Assembly (NCBI GenBank): GCA_026392045.1
Contig: JAPLCU010000044.1
Location: 1-32,234 of the forward strand
Length of the DNA stretch: 32,234 nucleotides
Reading direction: 5' to 3'
From: Armatimonadota bacterium
GTDB taxonomy: Bacteria; Armatimonadota; UBA5829
The notes under the pieces were generated by a model, which searched no databases, had not been told where the DNA came from, and saw only the letters and a list, made by a program, of their open reading frames with translations. Position 1 is the first letter of the stretch, and each line of letters starts with the position of its first letter. The position numbers were made by a program, and so were the translations under genes. Positions 1 through 6,690 of this stretch are shown in pieces.

Positions 1-42
1 AACTTCCGTTTCAGCAACAAAAGCGATAAACCCAATAAAGCC

Positions 43-86
43 AAAGGGGACAAAATCCCTTTGCAGTTAAGGGGACATTTTCCCTT
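43..86. repeat. Two consecutive short hairpins
   Basis: Two similar palindromic units stand side by side upstream of the first GH127 gene: AAAGGG/CCCTTT (arms 43-48 and 57-62) and AAGGG/CCCTT (arms 69-73 and 82-86). Both have the core GGGGACA followed by an A/T run. This is a degenerate tandem inverted repeat of unknown role. It could be the end of a terminator for a gene left of the window or part of a dispersed repeat. Confidence 0.5.
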
Positions 87-122
87 TGCTTAAACAGAGG
101 TGATATGGCAGCCAGCAATCCT

Positions 123-150
123 TTGAGTTCAGGCACGTCTATGGTATACT
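123..150 (+). promoter_or_regulatory. Putative sigma70 promoter of GH127
   Basis: A TATACT box at 145-150 lies 16 bases after TTGAGT (123-128), which is a fair match to -35/-10 consensus. Transcription would start near 157, giving a leader of about 37 bases before the ATG at 194. AGGAG at 176-180 is the only ribosome binding site candidate and sits 13 bases from the ATG, which is rather far. Confidence 0.45.
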
Positions 151-193
151 GGATTATCCCAATGCAAACTACCAAAGGAGACATTATTCGGCA

Positions 194-2593
194 ATGAAAG
201 CTACAAGACTAATTATCGCTGCAATCCTCACGCTTTGCGCAGGGGCGGGCTATGGCGCAATGAAAGACTACACTTTCCAACCAGTCCCGGTAACCAGTGT
301 GCATATAAACGGCGGGTTCTGGCAGCAGAAGATGGAGATCGCCGTTAATAACACGGTGCCTCATAACCTCCAAAAATGCGAAGAGACTGGCCGGATCAGC
401 AATTTTGCGATAGCCGGCGGGCTTGAAACAGGCCAGCATAGAGGCGCGGGATTCAACGATTCCGACCTTGCCAAGATACTAGAGGGCGCTGCATATTCCC
501 TCGCCATCAAGCGCGACCCTAAGCTTGAGAAATATACTGATGAAATTATCGCAAAGATAGTAGCCGCCCAGGAGCCGGACGGCTATCTTTACACCCAGGC
601 CAAAAGAGGTAACCTTGAGGCACGCTGGGTTGGGCTTGGCGGAAGTCATGAAATGTATAATGTAGGCCACATGATGGAGGCCGGTGTGGCTTATTTTCAG
701 GTGACGGGCAAGCGCAGCCTGCTCGATGCCATGTGCAAAAATGCCGACCTTCTCTGCAAGACTTTCAACGAATCCGGCATTCAGCAGCCCGATGGCCATG
801 AAGAAGTGGAGCTTGCGCTTGTGCGGCTATATCGCGCTACCGGTAATGAGAAATACCTCAATCAGGCGAAGTTTTTCATAGACCAGCGCGGACGCAAAGG
901 CCGAAAAAATGCGAATGGCAGCAGCGACCTCTACGGCACCTATTCCCAAGACTATAAACCCGTAATTGACCAGGATCAGGCCGTCGGTCACGCTGTGCGC
1001 GGCGCTTACCTCTATTGCGGAATGGCGGATGTCGCCGCTATTACCGGCGACAAAAATTACACAAAAGCTATAGATAAGATTTGGGAGAACGTCGTCGGAA
1101 AGCAGATGTATGTCAATGGCAGTATCGGATCGAGCTGGGGGCTGGGCGAGGCTTTCGGCGGCGATTATGATCTGCCAAACCTCACCGGTTACTCTGAGAC
1201 CTGCGGCGCCGTTGCCAACGCTATGTGGAACTATCGGATGTTCCTCCTGCACGGCGACGGCAAATACATGGATGTCTTCGAGCGAGCTGCTCTAAACGGG
1301 TTCCTGAGCGGCATGTCACTGGACGGCAAGAATTATTACTACACAAACCCTCTAGGAAGTATGCGGGGCAATATCCGTGCGCCGTGGTATGATTGCGCTT
1401 GCTGCCCGTCAAATGCCGCAAGATTCCTGCCCGGTATGCCAGGCTATGCTTACGCTGTGAGCGGCAGTTCGGTGTATGTCAATCTCTTTATGACATCCGA
1501 ATCGTCTATTAAGACCTCGGCGGGCACGGTCAATATCAAGCAGGCAACCAACTATCCCTGGGATGGCGCGGTCAATATGACTATCAACCCATCCAAACCC
1601 GGCAAGTTCGCGCTGCGTATTCGCATTCCTGGCTGGGCGCAGAATCGACCGGTTCCCAGCGCTCTTTATACTTATGAAGACAAATCCACAGAGCCGATTT
1701 CGCTAAAGATCAACGGCAAGCCCATTACAGTAACCCCTAAAAACAATTATGCCGTGCTGGACCGCGCCTGGAAAAAGGGCGACAAGGTCGAGCTTAATCT
1801 GCCCATGCCTGTGCGCAAGGTCATTGCTAATCCAGTTTGCAAATGGGATGCTGGCAGGGTCGTTTTGGAGCGCGGGCCGCTTGTTTATTGTGTTGAGGGT
1901 GTAGACGTTCCATCAAAGCGCGTTTTCAGCCTAATGGTTTCAGATGATGCCCAGCTCAAGCCTGAGTTCAACAAAGACCTCTTCGGAGGCGTGACGGTTC
2001 TCAAAGGCACAGTGCAAGAGGCTTTCCGCGCGGCGGATCAGAAATCCATAGAGAAAAAAGATACGGAAATTACTGCGATTCCTTGCTATACCTACGCTAA
2101 CCGCGAAAGAACCCCGATGATCATCTGGCTCGCGAGGGATGAGACAGCCGTGCAAGCGGTTCCATCACCCACCATCGCAAACCAGGCAACTATAACGGCT
2201 TCGCAAGGCAGAGGTCAATTGACGTCGTTCTGCGATCAGATCATTCCAAATGGAATCGGTCTGGATGCTGTGCCGTCGCTTACATGGTGGCCTAGAAACG
2301 GTGCGCTTGAGTGGGTGCAGTATGCTTTCGCGAAAGAAGAGACTGTTTCCAGAGCCAAAGTCTATTGGTTCGATGACCGTCCGGGCGGGGGCGTGCGCAC
2401 TCCGCAATCATGGCGAGCGCTCTACAAAGACGGCGACGTTTGGAAGCCCGTTACTAATCACGAGCCGTACTCAATGGATCTGGATAAGCTGATCACTGTC
2501 AACTTCGACCCGGTCAAAACAACCGCGATCAGGTTCGAAATACAGTCCATCAACACCCATTCCTCAGGGGTCTATGAACTGACTATCGAGTAA
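194..2593 (+). CDS. Secreted GH127 beta-L-arabinofuranosidase-like protein
   Basis: This is a 799-aa glycoside hydrolase of family GH127 (DUF1680), expected to remove terminal beta-L-arabinofuranosyl residues from plant-type glycans. Residues 1-21 form a signal peptide (MKATRLIIAAILTLCAGAGYG), so it acts outside the cytoplasm. The (alpha/alpha)6-barrel core carries the zinc/catalytic set of the family: Glu319 in the GEAFGG motif, Cys337 in SETC, and Cys403-Cys404 in CACCPSN. These correspond to Glu322, Cys340, Cys417 and Cys418 of Bifidobacterium HypBA1, where Cys417 is the nucleophile. Beta-sandwich domains follow, and the C-terminal ~120 residues (WWPRNGALEWVQY onward) look like a discoidin/F5-8C-type carbohydrate-binding module. 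A homologue without signal peptide lies at 19803-22196, so the two may act successively outside and inside the cell. Family assignment is firm; exact substrate specificity is inferred. Confidence 0.93.
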   Translation: MKATRLIIAAILTLCAGAGYGAMKDYTFQPVPVTSVHINGGFWQQKMEIAVNNTVPHNLQKCEETGRISNFAIAGGLETGQHRGAGFNDSDLAKILEGAAYSLAIKRDPKLEKYTDEIIAKIVAAQEPDGYLYTQAKRGNLEARWVGLGGSHEMYNVGHMMEAGVAYFQVTGKRSLLDAMCKNADLLCKTFNESGIQQPDGHEEVELALVRLYRATGNEKYLNQAKFFIDQRGRKGRKNANGSSDLYGTYSQDYKPVIDQDQAVGHAVRGAYLYCGMADVAAITGDKNYTKAIDKIWENVVGKQMYVNGSIGSSWGLGEAFGGDYDLPNLTGYSETCGAVANAMWNYRMFLLHGDGKYMDVFERAALNGFLSGMSLDGKNYYYTNPLGSMRGNIRAPWYDCACCPSNAARFLPGMPGYAYAVSGSSVYVNLFMTSESSIKTSAGTVNIKQATNYPWDGAVNMTINPSKPGKFALRIRIPGWAQNRPVPSALYTYEDKSTEPISLKINGKPITVTPKNNYAVLDRAWKKGDKVELNLPMPVRKVIANPVCKWDAGRVVLERGPLVYCVEGVDVPSKRVFSLMVSDDAQLKPEFNKDLFGGVTVLKGTVQEAFRAADQKSIEKKDTEITAIPCYTYANRERTPMIIWLARDETAVQAVPSPTIANQATITASQGRGQLTSFCDQIIPNGIGLDAVPSLTWWPRNGALEWVQYAFAKEETVSRAKVYWFDDRPGGGVRTPQSWRALYKDGDVWKPVTNHEPYSMDLDKLITVNFDPVKTTAIRFEIQSINTHSSGVYELTIE

Positions 2594-2610
2594 AATGCTT
2601 TGAACTATTG

Positions 2611-2637
2611 GGTGGCGATTCTTTGAGGATCGCCACC
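2611..2637. terminator. Hairpin after GH127
   Basis: A perfect 9-bp stem (GGTGGCGAT at 2611-2619, ATCGCCACC at 2629-2637) closes a 9-base loop 17 bases after the GH127 stop. No U-run follows on either strand, so it may be a 3' end stabiliser or a weak terminator. It also abuts the stop codon of the minus-strand small ORF. Confidence 0.5.
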
Positions 2638-2714
2638 TAAGACCCCACCCTGGCCGCCACAATAATCGCCACTATTCCAGCCGCAAGCAAGATTATAAAC
2701 TGAATTCGATACAT
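2637..2714 (-). CDS. Possible 25-aa membrane peptide
   Basis: This is a very short open frame of 25 codons reading MYRIQFIILLAAGIVAIIVA and then ARVGS. One hydrophobic helix spans almost the whole peptide, and an Arg lies near each end. The ATG at 2714 is preceded by an unusually strong Shine-Dalgarno tract (GGAGGAGGGG, plus-strand positions 2719-2728) at good spacing, which is the main reason to believe it. The gene points away from the c-di-GMP riboswitch that starts about 100 bases to the right, so the two could share a divergent promoter region. A longer overlapping frame in the same strand (2605-2796) has no such support. No family is recognised. It could be a small regulatory membrane peptide or a chance ORF. 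Confidence 0.5.
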   Translation of the reverse strand: MYRIQFIILLAAGIVAIIVAARVGS

Positions 2715-2810
2715 ACGACCCCTCCTCCATTGCATCAGCATGTTTAATTATGGGAAATACAGGTAATATCTCCAGTCGTCCACCCGCAGTCTGCATGGCA
2801 TAACTAATTG

Positions 2811-2905
2811 GAAGTTAAAGGCAAACCTCGGGAAACCGTGGGACGCAAAGCCATTGGGACTAAACCCTGTATTGGGGTAGGTTTGCCAGGCTGCCGAAGT
2901 AAACC
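2811..2905 (+). promoter_or_regulatory. Cyclic-di-GMP-I (GEMM-I) riboswitch
   Basis: The conserved GEMM-I core can be read directly: GGCAAACC at 2820-2827, a GAAA tetraloop closed by CGG/CCG, then GGGACGCAAAGCC (2840-2852), the tetraloop receptor CUAAACC with its partner GGGUAGG (2876-2882), and the 3' consensus GCCAGGCUGCCGAAG (2885-2899). This aptamer binds the second messenger c-di-GMP. It sits about 140 bases upstream of a small Cys-rich gene and a GGDEF-family gene, which it presumably controls. The downstream segment CAGCCTGGC (2976-2984) is exactly complementary to GCCAGGCTG (2885-2893), giving a plausible switching helix. The P1 boundary is approximate. Confidence 0.93.
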
Positions 2906-2975
2906 GGCTTTAATCGTTCGCTACAGGATTGTTTATGGGCTGCAGATATGCGAGCGAGAGGCGGGTTGACTACGA

Positions 2976-3035
2976 CAGCCTGGCATTATTACGTCAGATG
3001 GCTACTCTGACTTCCAAAGCGTCACAGCAAGGAGG
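2976..3035 (+). promoter_or_regulatory. Putative riboswitch expression platform and RBS
   Basis: CAGCCTGGC (2976-2984) can pair over 9 bp with the 3' strand of the aptamer. A hairpin GTCAGA/TCTGAC (2993-2998 with 3006-3011) follows, then a strong ribosome binding site AAGGAGG (3029-3035) 8 bases before the ATG at 3044. There is no U-tract terminator, so control at the level of translation or mRNA stability is more likely than attenuation. This is an inference from pairing potential only. Confidence 0.45.
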
Positions 3036-3043
3036 GTAGAACG

Positions 3044-3241
3044 ATGCCAAACACATGTGGCAATTCTGAATATAAAGGCTGCCCGGCTAGTTTTTACTTG
3101 AACTGCAAAGGTTTTTCGGAGGGACTCAATTGCTGGGATTTATCAGAAAAACCTTGTTGTCAGAATAGTAATTTATCAATATGCGCGGAATGTAAGGTAT
3201 ACAAAAAGTATAGCCAATTATTATCAGCAGGCTCTGGGTAG
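3044..3241 (+). CDS. Small Cys-rich protein under c-di-GMP riboswitch
   Basis: This 65-aa soluble protein has eight cysteines (5, 13, 21, 30, 38, 39, 47, 50) arranged as C-x7-C-P-A-x5-C-x8-C-W-x6-C-C-x7-C-x2-C-K-V-Y. There is no signal peptide or membrane segment. The CW, CC and CxxC pairs suggest a metal site (zinc or Fe-S). The pattern resembles the small 'two-CW' type Cys/Trp proteins known from Geobacter-like bacteria; that link is from memory of the pattern and is not certain. The same spacing signature recurs in residues 185-270 of the membrane protein at 30373-31467. It has a strong RBS, is the first gene after the riboswitch, and precedes the degenerate GGDEF gene by 42 bases, so the two are probably one transcript. 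Function is unknown; redox or metal sensing tied to c-di-GMP is possible. Confidence 0.8.
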   Translation: MPNTCGNSEYKGCPASFYLNCKGFSEGLNCWDLSEKPCCQNSNLSICAECKVYKKYSQLLSAGSG

Positions 3242-3283
3242 ATCTCGGGCAATTATAACTGAGCGCCTGCTCTGGTCAGGAAA

Positions 3284-4510
3284 ATGATTGAAAAGAGTAA
3301 TTGCAATCTAAAAATCGCCAATAATGCGCTTTGGGGTAAGCTTCTCCCCTTCGCTGTCCTCAGCGTGGGGATTGTCTGCATTGTAAAAGGCTTATTCAGC
3401 CCGGATTTAGACTGCCGCGCTCTTGTCATAGCATTGTTCGCGATAGCGCTGAGGCTTCTTCGTGTAGAAATTCGACCACGAGGCGCCCAAGAGACCTTAT
3501 CGTTATCTATATGGCATGCTGCGATGTTCGCGGGAGCCATAACGCTCGGTCCGTATGTGGCTGCGCTGCCCGCGGTTTTCTGCGGGAGTTCAAGACTGAT
3601 CTTCGGCCCCAAGGTCGATATGGCGCTGCACGACGCGCTATACATGATCTTAAAGCCTGCGGCGGCATGCGCGGCATCTTCGATGATCTATGTTGCGTTA
3701 GGTGGAAATTTGCTGCGCCCGCAAGGCGTGGATTCAATGATTCCGATCCTTGCTGCGGGTCTCGCCTATGTAGTAATTACAGCGCTGACCTCACAAAGAA
3801 ATCCGGCGATGTCACGCGCCTATTTTGCCGATTGGGCAATCTGCTTATCCATAGGCTGCGCTCTTGCGACGCTCTCTGCAATAGCTCCAACCTATGCGCT
3901 AATCACCCCATGCATAGCCGCAGGATTCGCGGTTTTGGCGCTTCGCGAGCCGAAGCAGAAAGCCGCTCCTGACCCGGTAAAGCAGCAGCAAGAAGCTACT
4001 TCGAACGAGCTAGACACCTTTGTCGACTCGATGACCGGCCTCGCAAATGAACGCTATCTAACCCAGTTTCTCCAACGCGAGCTGGCCAGGTCTACGCGTT
4101 CTGATGTGCCTTTGTCGATTGCGCTCTTTGACATTGACGACGCTAAAACACTCGGCGGCAGAAGCCAGGAGTTGCTGGATAATTCAATAATTGAGCTTGG
4201 CAACCGGCTCAAGAACGGGGTCAGGGAATACGATCTTGTAGCAAGGCATTCCGCCCACAGATTATTGGTCGTGCTCCCGGAGGCATCGGCAGAGGATGCT
4301 TATGAGGTTATAATCAGGCTGCATTGTGAAGCGACTTCCTCTCCGGTCGATGGCCATCCGCTCTCCGCGAGCGTCGGCATCGCTTCTTTCCCGGAGGACG
4401 GCGGGGATATCCAAGAACTCATCAATTCAGCTCATCGCATTCTAAACCACGGCCGTTTCAATGACCTAAACTGCGTGCATATCAACCACAAGCTGGCAGA
4501 AACAGGCTAG
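3284..4510 (+). CDS. Membrane GGDEF-family protein, catalytic site lost, I-site kept
   Basis: This is a 408-aa protein. Residues ~18-225 form a polytopic membrane domain with several hydrophobic helices, followed by a short linker and a GGDEF domain starting at DSMTGLANERYL (Asp248). The active-site signature that should read R-[HY]-GGDEF is instead R321-H322-S-A-H-R-L (323-327). All five signature residues are replaced, so diguanylate cyclase activity is not expected. The inhibitory-site motif RxxD, which binds c-di-GMP, is preserved as R314-E-Y-D317 at the canonical five-residue distance. Established precedents (PelD-type and other degenerate GGDEF receptors) show this combination in c-di-GMP effectors. 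The gene lies downstream of a c-di-GMP riboswitch and of a small Cys-rich gene. I infer a membrane-bound c-di-GMP receptor. The start has only a modest RBS (TCAGGAAA). Confidence 0.88.
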   Translation: MIEKSNCNLKIANNALWGKLLPFAVLSVGIVCIVKGLFSPDLDCRALVIALFAIALRLLRVEIRPRGAQETLSLSIWHAAMFAGAITLGPYVAALPAVFCGSSRLIFGPKVDMALHDALYMILKPAAACAASSMIYVALGGNLLRPQGVDSMIPILAAGLAYVVITALTSQRNPAMSRAYFADWAICLSIGCALATLSAIAPTYALITPCIAAGFAVLALREPKQKAAPDPVKQQQEATSNELDTFVDSMTGLANERYLTQFLQRELARSTRSDVPLSIALFDIDDAKTLGGRSQELLDNSIIELGNRLKNGVREYDLVARHSAHRLLVVLPEASAEDAYEVIIRLHCEATSSPVDGHPLSASVGIASFPEDGGDIQELINSAHRILNHGRFNDLNCVHINHKLAETG

Positions 4511-4512
4511 AT

Positions 4513-5352
4513 CTATTTGAACCTTGTGCTGGTTATAGTTGCTTCTTGATTGAATTCCATCGGCGTAGAAGAACCATTCGCACCCATGGACATGCTCATC
4601 TTTATGATAGCTTTTTGCTGGCTGGTTGCTGTTAGCAGCAATCCCTTGCTTTGCGAGAAGAGGCATACGGTGGTCCCGCTTAAATCCATTGTGCCGGTTA
4701 TGTTAAATGAGCCCACGGGCTGCCCTCTGTCCGCCGCCATTTGTTTGACCAGCTTCTCTAAATCTACATTAGCGCTATACACTTGCTTAATCTTGGAAGC
4801 CTTCTGGCCCCAAATGGTCTCAGAATCTGAGAGCAAAGTGGAGGCAATATGCATATCAGCCCCGTAACCGGGGATCTGGACAACCGAATCCCAAGTATCT
4901 CCAACCGAAATCGGTTTTGCCGGGAACATAATCTGTTCTCCTACTGTATATGCCGATTCAAACGGATTTTCGGTGTTCGCATCAAGGCCCTGAATATTCG
5001 ACCTTCGCCCATCTTTCGCAACAAACATGGTGATTGATGCGTTCTTAGGCTTATAATTGTTGCCTGCAGGCATATTACCATACTTCATATCGGTTATGGT
5101 AGACTTAATAAGCCCCATGCCGTCTTGCGATACTTCCGTGGTTCTCTGCATCAAGGTCAAAGTCATGGACATGGTCATCGGCTTATTATCTCGCGACCCA
5201 GGCATCTGCATGTTCAGAACGGTCTTCACTCTGTATTTGCCCAGCGCGCCTTTAGTAAACTTATGCTTGTAAATCAAGGGCTCAGACCAGACCGCCGACA
5301 CCGAAGCGAATAAAAATACCGATGCAAATATTGCTGCTATTGCTTTTCTCAC
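4513..5352 (-). CDS. Exported protein, paralogue of Met-rich neighbour
   Basis: This is a 279-aa protein of unknown function. The start is a GTG at 5352 because GGAGGAGA stands just upstream; a longer frame to 5403 lacks this. Residues ~1-24 form a signal peptide (RKAIAAIFASVFLFASVSAV, cleavage near WSE). The mature part is beta-rich, with the order YKHKFTKGALGKYRVKT, an SQDGMGLIKSTITDMK strand pair, FVAKDGRRSNIQG, and the motif ISVGDTWDS, then WGQKASKIK. The same order (KFKPGQIDKYKM, VNPDGSAKIKASVSNMK, MSKDGKVLSTEG, VSVGDTWKS, GGQKVSKIK) occurs in the next gene, so they are tandem paralogues in one minus-strand unit. The pattern resembles periplasmic or lipoprotein-like proteins of the DUF6263 type, but I cannot confirm a family. 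It stops 3 bases from the convergent GGDEF gene, with no room for a separate terminator. Confidence 0.82.
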   Translation of the reverse strand: MRKAIAAIFASVFLFASVSAVWSEPLIYKHKFTKGALGKYRVKTVLNMQMPGSRDNKPMTMSMTLTLMQRTTEVSQDGMGLIKSTITDMKYGNMPAGNNYKPKNASITMFVAKDGRRSNIQGLDANTENPFESAYTVGEQIMFPAKPISVGDTWDSVVQIPGYGADMHIASTLLSDSETIWGQKASKIKQVYSANVDLEKLVKQMAADRGQPVGSFNITGTMDLSGTTVCLFSQSKGLLLTATSQQKAIIKMSMSMGANGSSTPMEFNQEATITSTRFK

Positions 5353-5405
5353 GATTCTCCTCCGATTAAATAAAACGTTAACTTGGCAGATTCGGATGAC
5401 CACTT

Positions 5406-5457
5406 ACGGGCGGGATTGCAAATCCCGCCCGAACAATCGTTGGCCCGAACAATCGTT
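5406..5457. repeat. REP-like palindrome with tandem tail, copy 1
   Basis: A perfect 10-bp inverted repeat (GGGCGGGATT 5408-5417, AATCCCGCCC 5421-5430, loop GCA) is followed by two copies of CCCGAACAATCGTT (5428-5441 and 5444-5457, period 16). The same palindrome stands at 22968-22990, and a variant at 8575-8627. It lies between the two minus-strand paralogues and could also act as a transcript-end hairpin for the upstream one. Confidence 0.85.
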
Positions 5458-5478
5458 AGTTAGTTCAGTCTATGCGCT

Positions 5479-6393
5479 TTAGTTTACTTTCTCCATGCGC
5501 ATCTTCATTTTCATATTCGTATTCACATTCATATTCGTATTCACACTTTTTTGCCCGCCTGGCATAGCCCCCTGCGGCATCTCCATGTTCATGGTCATAT
5601 CCATAGCCATGTCAGTCTGAACCATCTTACCCTCTGCGCGGTTAAAGAATGTATTGCCTTCACCTTTCATGGAGACTTTGCCTTTCATTCCAGGAGGCAT
5701 CTTGCCAGCGCTTTGGCCTGTCTGTTTCGCCCAGTCAGCCAAGTCGCCATCGTAGTTGAAATTACTCTTAATCTTTGAGACTTTCTGGCCTCCGATGGAT
5801 TCGTTCTCACCAACTAATTCGTTTACGACTTCCATGTCCCCGCCAATCGGCATAGCAACTTTACTCTTCCAGGTATCGCCAACAGAAACTGACTTTCCTG
5901 GCAATGATCCAGACATCTGATTCGCCATTTGCTTCATGTCCACACCAGACATTCCTGGCATGTCATCCATTCCCTCAGTGCTCAGAACCTTGCCATCTTT
6001 GGACATGGTCATCGTGAACTCAGTCTTTGGCATATCGGGCATAGCGCCGCCGGGCATCCCCGGCATATTCATTTTCATATTGCTGACGGAAGCCTTTATC
6101 TTTGCTGATCCGTCCGGGTTTACCGACACAACCTCCTGGGTTATATCAGCGGTCATATTCATAGTTGTCTTTGACGGTGCGCCAGCAGCCTTGGGCATGT
6201 TGGGCATATCCATAGTCATGTCCATGGTCATTTTATATTTGTCTATTTGACCTGGTTTGAACTTCATCTCAAAGCTCAAAGATTGATTGTGCTTCGGGAA
6301 CATAAAGAACAATGCCCCCGCCAACACTGCAACAATCAGCAGAATCGGCAATAGTTTCTTCATCGGATTCGGTCTTGCGGTGCCTTCTAACAT
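5479..6393 (-). CDS. Methionine-rich membrane-anchored or exported protein
   Basis: This is a 304-aa protein with about 44 methionines (roughly one residue in seven), concentrated in MTMDMTMDMPNMP, MKMNMPGMPGG, MAMDMTMNMEM and the C-terminal NMNVNTNMKMKMRM. I chose the ATG at 6393 because GAGGAAGG precedes it; an in-frame ATG at 6363 has no RBS. Residues ~11-33 (MKKLLPILLIVAVLAGALFF) form a signal anchor or signal peptide. The core aligns by eye with the paralogue at 4513-5352 (VSVGDTW, GGQKVSKIK), so the Met-rich tracts are an elaboration on a shared fold. Met-rich extracytoplasmic segments are known to bind Cu(I) or to scavenge oxidants in CopA/PcoA-type or CueO-type proteins. That role is only a possibility here, since no other copper gene is adjacent. 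Confidence 0.85.
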   Translation of the reverse strand: MLEGTARPNPMKKLLPILLIVAVLAGALFFMFPKHNQSLSFEMKFKPGQIDKYKMTMDMTMDMPNMPKAAGAPSKTTMNMTADITQEVVSVNPDGSAKIKASVSNMKMNMPGMPGGAMPDMPKTEFTMTMSKDGKVLSTEGMDDMPGMSGVDMKQMANQMSGSLPGKSVSVGDTWKSKVAMPIGGDMEVVNELVGENESIGGQKVSKIKSNFNYDGDLADWAKQTGQSAGKMPPGMKGKVSMKGEGNTFFNRAEGKMVQTDMAMDMTMNMEMPQGAMPGGQKSVNTNMNVNTNMKMKMRMEKVN

Positions 6394-6594
6394 AGAATTT
6401 TCCTTCCTCAGTCTCAAGATATTGTTGTGTGCAAGCCACATAATCATTCAGGCATGCATTAACATATAACAGTTATTCTACATCGCCATCCCGCATTCCT
6501 TCATAATAACGCAAGACTAAGAAATAACTTTTGACGATCTCTTGCAAAATCACTCTCCCATTCACCGACAGCATGAGCGAGCATTTCAAACATC

Positions 6595-6603
6595 TGCTAT
6601 AAT
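6595..6603 (+). promoter_or_regulatory. Extended -10 promoter of accDA
   Basis: TGCTATAAT (6595-6603) is a perfect extended -10 element. No good -35 box lies at 17 bases. Transcription would start near 6610, leaving a leader of about 80 bases before accD. The efp promoter at the right end of the window shares the same TGCTATAAT core. Confidence 0.6.
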
Positions 6604-6690
6604 ATAGCTTCGGTAAGGCTATTGATTGTAGATATAGGTTTGCCGTAAAGAACTGCGAGAACAGCGAATTACCTGAGGGAGGCAAAGAAA

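Noticed and set aside
2605-2796. 63-codon minus-strand frame overlapping the 25-aa ORF
   Set aside because: No Shine-Dalgarno and no protein-like pattern; the shorter frame in a different phase has the strong RBS.
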